Below, piece by piece: positions 27,266-37,052 of a stretch of DNA of 64,000 bases (positions are counted from its first letter, which is position 1; every line of letters begins with the position of its first letter). Made by a program: the position numbers and the translations under genes. The notes beneath the pieces were generated by a model that worked only from the letters and a program-made list of their open reading frames with translations, was not told where the DNA came from and ran no database searches. This stretch comes from Mesonia sp. HuA40 (GTDB taxonomy: Bacteria; Bacteroidota; Bacteroidia; Flavobacteriales; Flavobacteriaceae), in NCBI RefSeq assembly GCF_008017835.1, contig NZ_VRLT01000026.1, forward strand, positions 156,218 through 220,217, read 5' to 3'.

Positions 27266-27339
27266 TGACCCCGGCAGGATTCAAACCTGCAACCCTCAGA
27301 GCCGAAATCTGATGCGCTATTCAGTTGCGCCACGGGGCC
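27266..27339 (-). tRNA. tRNA-Arg, anticodon TCG
   Basis: 74 nt on the minus strand. It starts GGCCCCG and ends CGGGGTC plus discriminator A; acceptor pairs fully apart from one G-T. D-stem GCGC/GCGC, anticodon stem TCAGA/TCTGA with loop TTTCGGC giving anticodon TCG, T-arm GCAGG-TTTGAAT-CCTGC. CCA is not encoded. The terminator follows in the repeat unit at 27151-27264. Confidence 0.95.
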
Positions 27340-27382
27340 TAATAGCTATTTTAGCAGCGCAAAAATACCTAATATAGTATAC

Positions 27383-27829
27383 TTATGCTAATTTTTTTCT
27401 AACAATTGCCGAAATGGTTTTACCATCGGCTTTTCCCATCATTTTTTGGCTAGCTATACCCATTACTTTACCCATATCTTGCATTCCAGACGCTCCTACT
27501 TCTGCAATTATAGCTTGCACTTCGGCTTCAATCTCCGATTCAGTAAGCTGCTTAGGTAAAAATTGCGCAATAACCTCAGCTTCGGCTAATTCTGGCTCTG
27601 CCAAATCTTCACGTTGTTGACTTTGGTAAATTTCTGCGCTATCTCTACGTTGCTTCACTAATTTTTGTACTATCTGGATTTCTTGCTCTTCAGTCAAATC
27701 CGTTGCATTAGCCTCTGTCTTAGCTAAAATCAATGCATTTTTTATAGCACGCAATGCTCCTAAGGCCATTTGATCTTTAGATTTCATGGCCTCTTTCATT
27801 TTTATCATTACTTGTTTTTCTAAACTCAT
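27383..27829 (-). CDS. yqeY: GatB/YqeY domain protein
   Basis: 148 residues, a stand-alone helical YqeY domain like the tail of GatB/GatE, thought to bind tRNA-like structures. Seen: MSLEKQVMIKMKEAMKSKD, ALGALRAIKNALI, EEQEIQIVQKLVKQRRDSAE, EVIAQFLPKQLTE and MGKVMGIASQKMMGKADG. It lies 12 bp downstream of ftsZ as the last gene of the dcw cluster, a common Flavobacteriaceae order. Confidence 0.92.
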   Translation of the reverse strand: MSLEKQVMIKMKEAMKSKDQMALGALRAIKNALILAKTEANATDLTEEQEIQIVQKLVKQRRDSAEIYQSQQREDLAEPELAEAEVIAQFLPKQLTESEIEAEVQAIIAEVGASGMQDMGKVMGIASQKMMGKADGKTISAIVRKKLA

Positions 27830-27840
27830 AATTTTTGTTT

Positions 27841-29826
27841 TTAATCTACATTATCGTGTAAAAACGAGTTGTTCGTTCTAAAATTCAAATTATCCCTTGA
27901 GGAACCGTTTACACTGGTTCGAGATAGTTTTGTGTCACCTGTGGTTTCTCCTTCTTCTAAATCGAGACCGGCTCGCTTATATGCTGGCATTCGTTCAATT
28001 TCTTCTATAGATGAATTATTCCTAAACTTATAGTTGAACTCTTTCATGCGCTTGCGTCTCTCTGCCGCTCGTGCAATAAGATCTTGCGATATCGGGTTTT
28101 CTAAAGGATCGATTTCTTCTGTATTTTTTGACTCTTCTACCAGATTATTTTTATTCTCAAAAGAAGCGGCCTCAACCTTACTTATAGGTTCAGAAACAGG
28201 CTGTTTAACTTCAATTTGAGTCTGTTGCCTATAATCTTCCTCTGGAGCTTTATTTTCTTGGAACTGTTTTTCCTCCTCCATATAGTCATCTAAACTATAG
28301 CGTTTTACTCCTCCAGTTACATTAGGTTTTGGCGCAGATGGTGTTTGCTTTTCGTTCGGCTCTTCCTCAAGCCTGTGAATAATTTTAGATGACGTAGGTT
28401 CTGCCTCCGTAGTTGTTTTTGCAGTCTCCTCCGAAATAGATGAAGAAGCAGGTTTTGAAGCTATAGGATTAATAGGAAAATCAAATGTAAAATTTACCTG
28501 TTCTTTCTCCTTATCTTCTTCAACTTGTCTTTTCTCTTCTACTGGCTCTTGTTCTTTGGTTGTATTCTTAGTTGCATCAACAAAAACAAAATCATCTGTA
28601 TTCGCTTCCGCGGAAGCTTGCACTTCTTGTTCTTGCGCATTAGTAGACTCTTGTGGTTCTTCAAGCTGCTCTTGCTCAAATAGCGTGTGCACTACTCTTT
28701 CTTCCCGCTCTTCTTTAGGCAAAGGCTCGTCTACCGCAGAAGAACGTAATTGGAAGCGCTTCTCGCTTAAATCATGAACTACTTTCTGCTCATCTTCTAA
28801 GGTGTGAATAATCTTCTTAGCCTCTGTATTCACAATTACATTTTGTTGCTCTACATCAAAACCCGTCGCAATTATGGTTACCGATATAGACTCATCAAGG
28901 TTAGAATCTTCTCCTACACCCATTATGATGTTTGCACTATGCCCAGCCTCATTTTGAATATGATCATTGATTTCTCCAATTTCATCGATAGTAATTTCTT
29001 GGGAGCCTGAAACAATAAGCAGCAACACGTTTTTAGCGCCCGTAATTTTATTATCGTTTAATAAAGGTGAATCTAATGCTTTAATGATGGCTTCTTGAGC
29101 TCTATTGCTACCTGAGGCGGTTGAAGACCCCATAATGGCCGTACCGCTATTACTCAATACCGTTTTAGCATCACGTAAATCTATATTTTGTTGGTAATGA
29201 TGTGTAATTACTTCTGCAATTCCTCGTGAGGCAGTAGCTAAAACTTCATCGGCCTTAGAGAATCCGGCTTTAAAGCCTAAATTACCATAAACCTCACGAA
29301 GTTTATTATTATTAATAACAATAAGCGAGTCTACTTGTTTTCTTAATTTTTCTACCCCTTGTTGAGCTTGATCATTTCTTGTTTTACCTTCAAACTGAAA
29401 TGGAATGGTTACAATACCTACGGTAAGAATACCCATCTCTTTAGCCTGTTGAGCAATAATTGGTGCGGCTCCAGTTCCGGTACCTCCACCCATACCTGCG
29501 GTAATGAATACCATTTTTGTATTGGTGTTAAGCATGCTCTTAAGGTCTTCAAAACTCTCTAAAGCGGCCTGCTCTCCAATCTCTGGATTAGCACCTGCTC
29601 CTAACCCCTCGGTTAGGTTTACTCCTAATTGTAACTTAATAGGAACCGGACTATTATCTAGGGCCTGTGCATCGGTGTTGCACACTACAAAATCTACTCC
29701 TTTTATTCCTTGTTCAAACATATGATTAATGGCGTTTGAACCGCCGCCACCAACGCCAATCACTTTGATCACGTTAGATTGATTTTTGGGTAAATCAAAT
29801 GAAATGTCGAATTCTGTGCTGCTCAT
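27841..29826 (-). CDS. ftsZ: Cell division protein FtsZ with a very long C-terminal linker
   Basis: Tubulin-like GTPase that forms the division ring. Seen: IKVIGVGGGGSNAINHM, the GTP-binding signature GGGTGTGAAPIIA, and the conserved core to about residue 325. The remaining some 330 residues are a low-complexity linker rich in E, Q, K and S, with a conserved terminal stretch (RTNNSFLHDNVD) likely to bind FtsA. E. coli FtsZ has 383 residues against 661 here; long linkers are usual in Bacteroidota. It is 38 bp downstream of ftsA. Confidence 0.97.
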   Translation of the reverse strand: MSSTEFDISFDLPKNQSNVIKVIGVGGGGSNAINHMFEQGIKGVDFVVCNTDAQALDNSPVPIKLQLGVNLTEGLGAGANPEIGEQAALESFEDLKSMLNTNTKMVFITAGMGGGTGTGAAPIIAQQAKEMGILTVGIVTIPFQFEGKTRNDQAQQGVEKLRKQVDSLIVINNNKLREVYGNLGFKAGFSKADEVLATASRGIAEVITHHYQQNIDLRDAKTVLSNSGTAIMGSSTASGSNRAQEAIIKALDSPLLNDNKITGAKNVLLLIVSGSQEITIDEIGEINDHIQNEAGHSANIIMGVGEDSNLDESISVTIIATGFDVEQQNVIVNTEAKKIIHTLEDEQKVVHDLSEKRFQLRSSAVDEPLPKEEREERVVHTLFEQEQLEEPQESTNAQEQEVQASAEANTDDFVFVDATKNTTKEQEPVEEKRQVEEDKEKEQVNFTFDFPINPIASKPASSSISEETAKTTTEAEPTSSKIIHRLEEEPNEKQTPSAPKPNVTGGVKRYSLDDYMEEEKQFQENKAPEEDYRQQTQIEVKQPVSEPISKVEAASFENKNNLVEESKNTEEIDPLENPISQDLIARAAERRKRMKEFNYKFRNNSSIEEIERMPAYKRAGLDLEEGETTGDTKLSRTSVNGSSRDNLNFRTNNSFLHDNVD

Positions 29827-29864
29827 AATTCTATATTTTGGGTGTTATGCTTCGCTTATTTACT

Positions 29865-31286
29865 TTATTCTACTTTATCTAAAAAATCTTTTAAGGTGTC
29901 AAACCATTTCTCGAAAATGCTCTTGCGGGCTATATTACTGGCTTTCACCTCTCGCTCTTGTTCTTCTTGATGGGTTTGCTCTAGTTGTTCGCCTTCAATT
30001 TGCTCTTCCTTTACTGAATCATTCATAATATTACCAGTGTCTTCACTTTTAACACCTTGATGATTCTCGGCGTGTTTACGGCGAAGTTCGGCTTCTAATC
30101 GCTCTTGTTTTTCTTGCTGTTTACGCTCTAGGCTGTTTAAAACTAAACCTACAGCCGTGGCGTACATAGGACTGGTGGTTTCTTTATTGCTATCTCCTGC
30201 AAGATGTTCATTGGGGTACCCTATACGGGTATCCATACCGGTTACATATTCAACCAATTGCTTTAAGTGCTTTAATTGTGCGCCACCACCGGTAATAACT
30301 ATACCTGCAATTAGTTTTTTCTTTTGTTCCTCGTGACCGTAATTTTTTATCTCTAAATAAATCTGCTCAATAATTTCAACCGCTCGGTAATGAATAATTT
30401 TTGATAAATTTTTTAAAGATATTTCTTTGGGTTCTCTTCCGCGTAAGCCAGGAATAGATACAATTTCATTTTCTTTATTTTCTCCAGGCCAAGCCGAACC
30501 GAATTTCACCTTTAGGAGCTCTGCTTGCTTTTCAATAATACTGCAACCCTCTTTAATATCTTCGGTAATTACATTTCCTCCAAATGGGATAACTGCCGTG
30601 TGGCGTATGATACCATCTTTAAAAATAGCCAAGTCAGAAGTTCCTCCTCCTATATCAACCAATGCTACACCGGCTTCTTTCTCTTCTTGACTTAATACTG
30701 CTTTGGCGGATGCTAATGGCTCTAAGGTTACTCCTTCTAGTTCTAATCCAGAGCTTTTTATACAACGACCTATGTTTCTGATAGATGAGATCTGGCCTAC
30801 TACCACATGAAAATTGGCCTCCAATCTACCGCCGTACATACCGATTGGCTCAGTTATTTCGCCCTGACCGTCTATTTTATACTCCTGGGGCAAAACATGA
30901 ATAATCTCCTCGCCTGGTAACATAACTAATTTATGTACCTGGTTACACAAGGTTTCTATATCTTGAGCACCAATTACTTCTTCGGCATTCTCACGAGTAA
31001 TATAATCGCTATGTTGTAAACTTCTGATGTGTTGACCAGCAATACCCACCACCACGTCTTTCACTTCAATTCCGGCATCGGCAACTGCCTGTTCTACGGC
31101 ATGTTGTATAGATTGTATGGTTTGGGTTATATTATTTACTACGCCACGATGCACTCCTAAGCTTTTAGATTTACCAACACCTAAAACTTCGGTTTTACCG
31201 TATTCATTATACCGACCAATCATAGCTACAATTTTGGTTGTACCTATGTCTAGCCCTACTGCGATTTCTTGATCATTTACTTCCAT
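29865..31286 (-). CDS. ftsA: Cell division protein FtsA
   Basis: Actin-like ATPase that anchors FtsZ to the membrane. 473 residues: IAVGLDIGTTKIVAMIGR (phosphate 1), the SHS2 insertion domain, ALVDIGGGTSDLAIF (phosphate 2) and AGIVITGGGAQLKHL (adenosine). A Q/E-rich stretch follows, then a C-terminal amphipathic helix (KSIFEKWFDTLKDFLDK) as the membrane-targeting sequence. Between ftsQ and ftsZ in the dcw operon. Confidence 0.96.
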   Translation of the reverse strand: MEVNDQEIAVGLDIGTTKIVAMIGRYNEYGKTEVLGVGKSKSLGVHRGVVNNITQTIQSIQHAVEQAVADAGIEVKDVVVGIAGQHIRSLQHSDYITRENAEEVIGAQDIETLCNQVHKLVMLPGEEIIHVLPQEYKIDGQGEITEPIGMYGGRLEANFHVVVGQISSIRNIGRCIKSSGLELEGVTLEPLASAKAVLSQEEKEAGVALVDIGGGTSDLAIFKDGIIRHTAVIPFGGNVITEDIKEGCSIIEKQAELLKVKFGSAWPGENKENEIVSIPGLRGREPKEISLKNLSKIIHYRAVEIIEQIYLEIKNYGHEEQKKKLIAGIVITGGGAQLKHLKQLVEYVTGMDTRIGYPNEHLAGDSNKETTSPMYATAVGLVLNSLERKQQEKQERLEAELRRKHAENHQGVKSEDTGNIMNDSVKEEQIEGEQLEQTHQEEQEREVKASNIARKSIFEKWFDTLKDFLDKVE

Positions 31287-31295
31287 AACCAGTTT

Positions 31296-32015
31296 CTATA
31301 CCTTTTTGGTAGCAACTACTTGCTGTTTGTAATTTAATTTTATACTCTCGTACTGCTCCAACTTTTTATCTATAAATGCGGTTTTATAAAACGCCTTAAA
31401 TTTTCTTAGTTTCTCTGCTAGCGCTGTACTATCTCCTAAGATAGTTTCAAAATCATAACCACGCACATAAAATCGAATCTCTTTTTTTTTATCTACCTCT
31501 ATAGAAACAACCTGATGTTTTAAAAAACTATCTTGATTAATTTCTTTCAACAAACCCCGCACATAACCTAAATCTTGTTGCCCAGAATACTTTACCATGG
31601 GCACTCGAGCCGTATGGTTTTTTGATAATGGCATCTTATTAGCATCTTCATCGATATAAAATGATGCATTAGCATACACTCTAGCCAATGGTTTTTTTTG
31701 CTGCACCTCAACGATAACATCCCCATTTACAGTTAAATACACCTCTGCGTTTTTAACCAACGGATGTTCGTCTATATGTTTTTCTAAAACTTTCAAATCT
31801 AAACTATCTTTAGGTATTTTTTCAATAGATTTTTCATTTTGTAAAACAATTTTTTCTATCTCTTTGGCGCTGATAAACTTTTCGCTATCCTTAACAAAAA
31901 CTACCTGCAATTGATCGAATTTTCTAGCTTGGTTACGCTGCTGTGTGAATCCGTACAGAAACACAATCAAGCTCAATAATGCAAAGCCTTTTATGTAATT
32001 CCAATTAATTTTCAC
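31296..32015 (-). CDS. ftsQ: Cell division protein FtsQ
   Basis: Bitopic divisome protein of 239 residues: a short cytoplasmic tail, one membrane segment (residues about 8-24, GFALLSLIVFLYGF), then a POTRA-like domain and a beta domain (VYLTVNGDVIVEVQQKKPLARVY). Identified by form and by its place between murC, which it overlaps by 11 bp, and ftsA. Confidence 0.88.
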   Translation of the reverse strand: MKINWNYIKGFALLSLIVFLYGFTQQRNQARKFDQLQVVFVKDSEKFISAKEIEKIVLQNEKSIEKIPKDSLDLKVLEKHIDEHPLVKNAEVYLTVNGDVIVEVQQKKPLARVYANASFYIDEDANKMPLSKNHTARVPMVKYSGQQDLGYVRGLLKEINQDSFLKHQVVSIEVDKKKEIRFYVRGYDFETILGDSTALAEKLRKFKAFYKTAFIDKKLEQYESIKLNYKQQVVATKKV

Positions 32016-33357
32016 GTTTTAACGCTTTTTTAATTTTTTCGGCCTCTAGCCCTATATCTCCTGCTCCTAATAATATAACCACCTCGGCATCCGAATGAAA
32101 CACTTCCGAAACTAAATCGGTTTTTTGAATGCATTTTTTTTGCGCATTTTTTATACCCGAAAGTAGCATCTCACTGTTTACCCCTGGGATGGCTTGCTCG
32201 CGTGCAGGGTAAATTGGCAATAACAATACTTCATCAAAAGCTGCCAAACTTTGCTGAAATTCTGTGGCAAAGTCTTGTGTTCTAGAATATAAATGCGGCT
32301 GAAAAATAGCCAAACATCGCTTATTTGGGTACATCTCACTCACCGCCTGATGCATCGCTTTAATTTCTTCAGGATGATGCGCGTAATCCTCTATTAATAC
32401 ACGGGGTTTATGGCAATGAATACTAAATCTTCTTTTGATTCCTTTAAAGCTTCTTAGTGCTGATGCCATATGCTTAGGTGCTACCCCAAAATGCAGAGCC
32501 ATGGCCATTGCTAGTGCTGCATTTAATAAATTATGCCTACCTGGCAAAGCAAATTCAAGATCCCGTAAAACCCCATTGGGTGTTTTAAAATCAAAAATAT
32601 ACTTGCCCTCACGCACGGTATACTGAAGTATTTGATAAACACAAGTAGCCGAATACCCTACCGGCTGCCCTGGTATTGCTAATTCTTCTATTTTAAAACA
32701 ATTTTCAGGCTGCTTTATCTTTGAGATAAATGCACGGTAGCTAACTTCTAAAGACTCTTTATTTTTATAAATATCGAGATGATCGGCATCTAAACTTGTA
32801 ATGCCAGCGATACTCGGACTTAGATGCATGAACGAACGATCAAATTCATCGGCTTCAACCACAATTGCCTCGTTACCATCGTTTAAATAGTTGGTATTGT
32901 AATTTTCGGTAATACCGCCTAAAAAGGCCGTCAAACGTACCTCTGCTACTTTAAGAATATGTGCTAAAATACTAGTAGTAGTGGTTTTACCATGTGTACC
33001 AGCAACAGCCAACGTAGGGTGATTTTTTGTAATCTCCCCTAAGAGTTGGGCTCGTTTTAGTATGGGAAATTGGTTGGTCTGGGCATAAGACAATATTATA
33101 TTAGTTTTAGCCACGGCTGGGGTAAACACCACTAATGTATTGGCTTTACTTAAACCTTGCAACAGACCTAAGCCAGCCTCTTCGTGATAAACTACTTGAG
33201 CACCTTCATGCTCTAACGCTTGAGTAAGTTGGGTACGAGTACTATCATAACCATAAACTTGATATTTACCACCGGTATAATAACGTGCCAGGGCGCTCAT
33301 CCCTATACCGCCAATACCTAAAAAATAAAGGTTTTCTATGTTACGAAAGTTCACCAT
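32005..33357 (-). CDS. murC: UDP-N-acetylmuramate--L-alanine ligase
   Basis: Adds L-alanine to UDP-MurNAc in the cytoplasm, starting the peptide stem of peptidoglycan. 450 residues: N-terminal YFLGIGGIGMSALA, ATP-binding AGTHGKTTTTSILAHI, EADEFDRSF, DYAHHPEEI and the C-terminal domain with FQPHLYSRT. Overlaps murG by 17 bp and ftsQ by 11 bp, so expression is coupled. Confidence 0.97.
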   Translation of the reverse strand: MVNFRNIENLYFLGIGGIGMSALARYYTGGKYQVYGYDSTRTQLTQALEHEGAQVVYHEEAGLGLLQGLSKANTLVVFTPAVAKTNIILSYAQTNQFPILKRAQLLGEITKNHPTLAVAGTHGKTTTTSILAHILKVAEVRLTAFLGGITENYNTNYLNDGNEAIVVEADEFDRSFMHLSPSIAGITSLDADHLDIYKNKESLEVSYRAFISKIKQPENCFKIEELAIPGQPVGYSATCVYQILQYTVREGKYIFDFKTPNGVLRDLEFALPGRHNLLNAALAMAMALHFGVAPKHMASALRSFKGIKRRFSIHCHKPRVLIEDYAHHPEEIKAMHQAVSEMYPNKRCLAIFQPHLYSRTQDFATEFQQSLAAFDEVLLLPIYPAREQAIPGVNSEMLLSGIKNAQKKCIQKTDLVSEVFHSDAEVVILLGAGDIGLEAEKIKKALKREN

Positions 33358-34450
33358 ACTTTTCTTGTATTAATTGTTCAATTTCATCTACTATTTGTGC
33401 GGCGGCATGAGGTTTTGCCAACTGCTTAAAATTAAAACTCAATTCGCGTTGTTTGTGTTCATCTTGCACCAATTCAGAAAGAACTTCTTGAAACTTAGTC
33501 TCTAAATCTTTCTCTTTGATATATAATGCAGCTTTTTGTTGTGCTACAGCTTCGGCATTTTTGGTTTGATGATTTTCTGCTACATTAGGAGAAGGTATAA
33601 ATAGCGTTGGTTTTCCTACCACACTTAATTCACTAACAGCACCTGCACCTGCGCGAGAAACAATAAAATCTGCTGCAGCATAAGCCATACTCATTTCTTC
33701 TATAAAAGGCACTACCCGCACGCTTTGGCTAGTTAAATGCTTATATTGCTCAAAATATAATTTACCGGTTTGCCAAACTACCTGTAAACCTAATTGTGCA
33801 AACCATTCTACATTTTTAGCGATTTCTTGGTTGATACGTTTTGAGCCTAAACTACCACCCAATACAAGAAGTACTGGCTGTTGTTGATTTAAACCCAGTT
33901 TACCTAAAGCTTCAGATTTTGAAGCACTTCCATTAGTAATCTCTTTACGGATTGGGTTTCCTGTATAAATTATCTTTGATGAGGGAAAATACCGCTGCAT
34001 ATCAGGGTAAGCCACACAAATTTTATCTACAGATTTTCCTAACCACTTATTGGTAATACCAGCGTAAGAGTTTTGTTCTTGTATCAAACTAGGTATTTGC
34101 ATCATACTGGCCATTTTTAATAAAGGTCCGCTTGCAAATCCTCCTGTACCAACGGCAACGTGCGGCTTAAAGGTTTTTATAATTTTTCTAGAAGCCGATA
34201 AACTACTTAATAATTTAAATGGAAAACTTAGGTTGTCTAAACTCAGCTTACGCTGGATACCGCTAATCCATAATCCTTTAATTGCGTAACCTGCTTGTGG
34301 CACTTTTTGCATTTCCATTTTATCCTTGGCACCTACAAATAAGAATTCGGCTTCTGGATAACGACCCTGAAGCTCATTCGCTATGGCAATAGCGGGATAA
34401 ATATGCCCGCCTGTTCCTCCTCCTGACAATATGATTCGTAACGGCTTCAT
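33341..34450 (-). CDS. murG: Lipid II synthase MurG (GlcNAc transferase)
   Basis: Transfers GlcNAc to lipid I at the inner face of the membrane, giving lipid II. GT-B fold of 369 residues: SGGGTGGHIYPAIAIA, GTGGFASGPLL, QEQNSYAGITNKWL, LVLGGSLGSKRIN, and SRAGAGAVSELSVVGKP in the C-domain for UDP-GlcNAc binding. Its start overlaps the ftsW stop by 4 bp. Confidence 0.97.
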   Translation of the reverse strand: MKPLRIILSGGGTGGHIYPAIAIANELQGRYPEAEFLFVGAKDKMEMQKVPQAGYAIKGLWISGIQRKLSLDNLSFPFKLLSSLSASRKIIKTFKPHVAVGTGGFASGPLLKMASMMQIPSLIQEQNSYAGITNKWLGKSVDKICVAYPDMQRYFPSSKIIYTGNPIRKEITNGSASKSEALGKLGLNQQQPVLLVLGGSLGSKRINQEIAKNVEWFAQLGLQVVWQTGKLYFEQYKHLTSQSVRVVPFIEEMSMAYAAADFIVSRAGAGAVSELSVVGKPTLFIPSPNVAENHQTKNAEAVAQQKAALYIKEKDLETKFQEVLSELVQDEHKQRELSFNFKQLAKPHAAAQIVDEIEQLIQEKYGELS

Positions 34451-35703
34451 AGGGTTTCGCTTAGTATTTCTAATGGGTTCTCTTCTTGATTATATCCCGA
34501 TTTTGCATCGTCTTGTTGACCTTGTAAATCGGTTTTATTTCTTAACGATTCGCGTTTTGCACATACACTTTGCACCATTCCTAAGGCCACACAAGTCATC
34601 CATATAGAAGACCCCCCACTACTAACTAAAGGTAGGGTTTGCCCCGTTACCGGAAATAACTCGGTAGCCACTCCCATATTAATCAGAGCTTGAAAAACAA
34701 TAGGTAATCCAACGCCAATTATCAATAGTTTACCAAATATACTGGGGGCTTTTATAGCTACAACCACCAGTCTAAATAATATGAGTAAATATGCAAATAG
34801 CACTAGAAATCCGCCTACGAGCCCCATTTCTTCAACAACTATCGCATAAATAAAGTCTGATGAAGACTGCGGCAAGAAATTACGCTGTACACTTTTACCT
34901 ACACCTACCCCAAAAACTCCTCCTCTAGCGATGGCTATTTTAGCCTTTTCAACTTGATAAATTTCTTTGTCATCTGCACTGGCAAAATTTTCAACCCTAC
35001 TAATCCAAGTATCTACCCGGTTAGGAAACAAACCTGGAAAGGCTTTTGCCGATAACATAAAAACACTTAAAACAATTATGCCGGCTAATAATATAATTCC
35101 TACGTATTTCAACGGATATCCTCCAACCACAACCAGCATGAGTATCATCGCAAATAAAATTGCAGTTGTACTAAAATTGGCTGGTAAAATAAGTACCAAA
35201 ACAGCTCCTACTGGTAGCCATAAATGAATCATACTCGATTTAAAAGTGATCTCTTTGTCGGCTATTTTAGATAAATAACGCGCTACAAATACCATTAATA
35301 TTACTGCAGCAGCTGTAGATGTTTGAAAGGTTTTATTGATTAAAGGAATTTTGATCCATCTACTAGCATTTGCTCCATCAATAGTGGTTCCTTGAAAGAG
35401 CGTATAAACCAATAAAATAATAACCAAAGGCAGAGCCAGTACACACAAGCCTTTAAAGTAATTGTATGGTATTTTACTCACCGCAAATATCAAGAAAAAA
35501 CCAATAAGTAAGTGCGCAAGATGATTTAATAAAAAGCTTAAGGTGTTACCATTGCCATAAATATAGGCCAAATTACTACTTGCACTATATACGGGAATAA
35601 AAGAAAACAACCCCAATAACACTACAACAGCCCATATAAGCTTATCTCCTTTTAAAAGGTGAAAGAAATGAAATTGCTTTATGTTATTCTTTTTAGCGCT
35701 CAC
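34447..35703 (-). CDS. ftsW: FtsW, SEDS-family septal peptidoglycan polymerase
   Basis: Polytopic (about ten membrane segments) SEDS glycosyltransferase of septal wall synthesis, partner of the FtsI-type PBP. 418 residues with the family segments GVGVGKSVQRNFLPQSSSDF and TLPLVSSGGSSIWMT and an E in VVEEMGLVGG. Located between murD and murG as is typical. Confidence 0.95.
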   Translation of the reverse strand: MSAKKNNIKQFHFFHLLKGDKLIWAVVVLLGLFSFIPVYSASSNLAYIYGNGNTLSFLLNHLAHLLIGFFLIFAVSKIPYNYFKGLCVLALPLVIILLVYTLFQGTTIDGANASRWIKIPLINKTFQTSTAAAVILMVFVARYLSKIADKEITFKSSMIHLWLPVGAVLVLILPANFSTTAILFAMILMLVVVGGYPLKYVGIILLAGIIVLSVFMLSAKAFPGLFPNRVDTWISRVENFASADDKEIYQVEKAKIAIARGGVFGVGVGKSVQRNFLPQSSSDFIYAIVVEEMGLVGGFLVLFAYLLILFRLVVVAIKAPSIFGKLLIIGVGLPIVFQALINMGVATELFPVTGQTLPLVSSGGSSIWMTCVALGMVQSVCAKRESLRNKTDLQGQQDDAKSGYNQEENPLEILSETL

Positions 35704-35711
35704 TATTACTA

Positions 35712-37052
35712 TTATTTTAACTTTAACACTGCTTCTTTAAACTGATTCCCTCGATCTTCATAATTTTTAAAAAGATCAAAACTAGCACAAGCGGGCGATA
35801 ACAAAACTGTATCGCCAGGTTTGGCTAAATCATGGGCAAGGCTTACAGCTTCTTGCATTTTTTGAGTTTCAACTATGGTATCTACACAATTGTTAAACGA
35901 GTTTATTAACTTTTGGTTATCTACCCCCAAACAAATAATTGCTTTTACCTTTTCATTAACTAGTGCTAGCAATTCTGTATAATCGTTACCTTTATCTACG
36001 CCTCCTACTATCCATATCGTATCGGCTTTAACGCTGTCTAATGCATAATAGGTGGCATTGATGTTAGTTGCCTTAGAATCGTTGATATAACTTACTTTGT
36101 TTTTATTAAGCACTCGTTCTAACCTATGTTCTACTCCATGAAAACGCTGTAAACTTTCTTTAATCGTTTGTTTTCTAATTTTTAATAGTTGTGCAACTGC
36201 AGAGGCAGCCATCGCATTTTTTGTATTGTGAATTCCTTTTAATGCAATATCTTCTTGAGCCATAGTAAAATGTGATTCGTTTATTTTTATATGGAGCTCA
36301 TCGTCTTTTAAAAAAGCACCATTACCCGATAATTCTTTAGAACTTAAGGGAATTTTTATAGATTTGATTTCGTGTTGAGATAACCAATTATTAATCACTG
36401 GGTCATCGGCATCATAAATAAAATAATCCTGTTGGGTTTGATTTTTTACAATGCGAAACTTAGCTGCGATATAAGATTCAAATTGATTGTGATAGCGGTC
36501 GAGATGATCGGGAGTTATATTGGTTAAAACGGCTATATGTGGCTTAAAGGTCTCTATTCCGTCAAGCTGAAAGCTACTCAATTCTAACACATAACAATTA
36601 TTACTTTTACGGGCTACATTCTTGGCAAAACTATCGCCAATATTCCCAGCAAGAACAGCATCTATCCCAGCATTTTGTAAAATATAATGAATCCAAGAAG
36701 TAACCGTGGTTTTACCGTTGCTTCCGGTTATACCAATGAGCATAGCGTGTGTATGCAAACTAGCAAACTCAATTTCTGAAATAATTTTAATTCTAGCTTC
36801 TCTTAGTTGTACCACCACTGGAGCATCCTCAGGAATTCCTGGACTTTTCATCACCAGATCGGCTTTAAGCAAGCGTTCTAAACTGTGCTGATCTTCTTCG
36901 AATGCAATATCTTCTTGTTGTAAAACTTGTTTATAGCGCATTTCAATAATCTGCAAACTAGATACAAAAACTTCATACCCCTCTTTTTTCCCTAAAAGAG
37001 CAGCTCCCATCCCGCTTTCTCCAGCACCCAATATAACGAGTCTCCTTTGCAT
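35712..37052 (-). CDS. murD: UDP-N-acetylmuramoylalanine--D-glutamate ligase
   Basis: Adds D-glutamate to the stem peptide in the cytoplasm. 446 residues: VILGAGESGMGAA (N-domain), GITGSNGKTTVTSWIHYI (ATP site), LELSSFQLDGIETF, NITPDHLDRY and NDSKATNINATYYALD. Shares one base with the mraY stop (37052). Nine bases separate it from ftsW. Confidence 0.97.
   Translation of the reverse strand: MQRRLVILGAGESGMGAALLGKKEGYEVFVSSLQIIEMRYKQVLQQEDIAFEEDQHSLERLLKADLVMKSPGIPEDAPVVVQLREARIKIISEIEFASLHTHAMLIGITGSNGKTTVTSWIHYILQNAGIDAVLAGNIGDSFAKNVARKSNNCYVLELSSFQLDGIETFKPHIAVLTNITPDHLDRYHNQFESYIAAKFRIVKNQTQQDYFIYDADDPVINNWLSQHEIKSIKIPLSSKELSGNGAFLKDDELHIKINESHFTMAQEDIALKGIHNTKNAMAASAVAQLLKIRKQTIKESLQRFHGVEHRLERVLNKNKVSYINDSKATNINATYYALDSVKADTIWIVGGVDKGNDYTELLALVNEKVKAIICLGVDNQKLINSFNNCVDTIVETQKMQEAVSLAHDLAKPGDTVLLSPACASFDLFKNYEDRGNQFKEAVLKLK

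Noticed and set aside
27195..27377. Plus-strand frame of 60 codons with RDPGRIQTCNPQSRNLMR
   Set aside because: It is the antisense reading of tRNA-Arg and its flank, a well-known false protein in automatic annotation.
28034..29562. Several plus-strand frames opposite ftsZ
   Set aside because: They are shadows of the ftsZ coding sequence, with Ser/Cys-rich composition mirroring the E/Q-rich linker.
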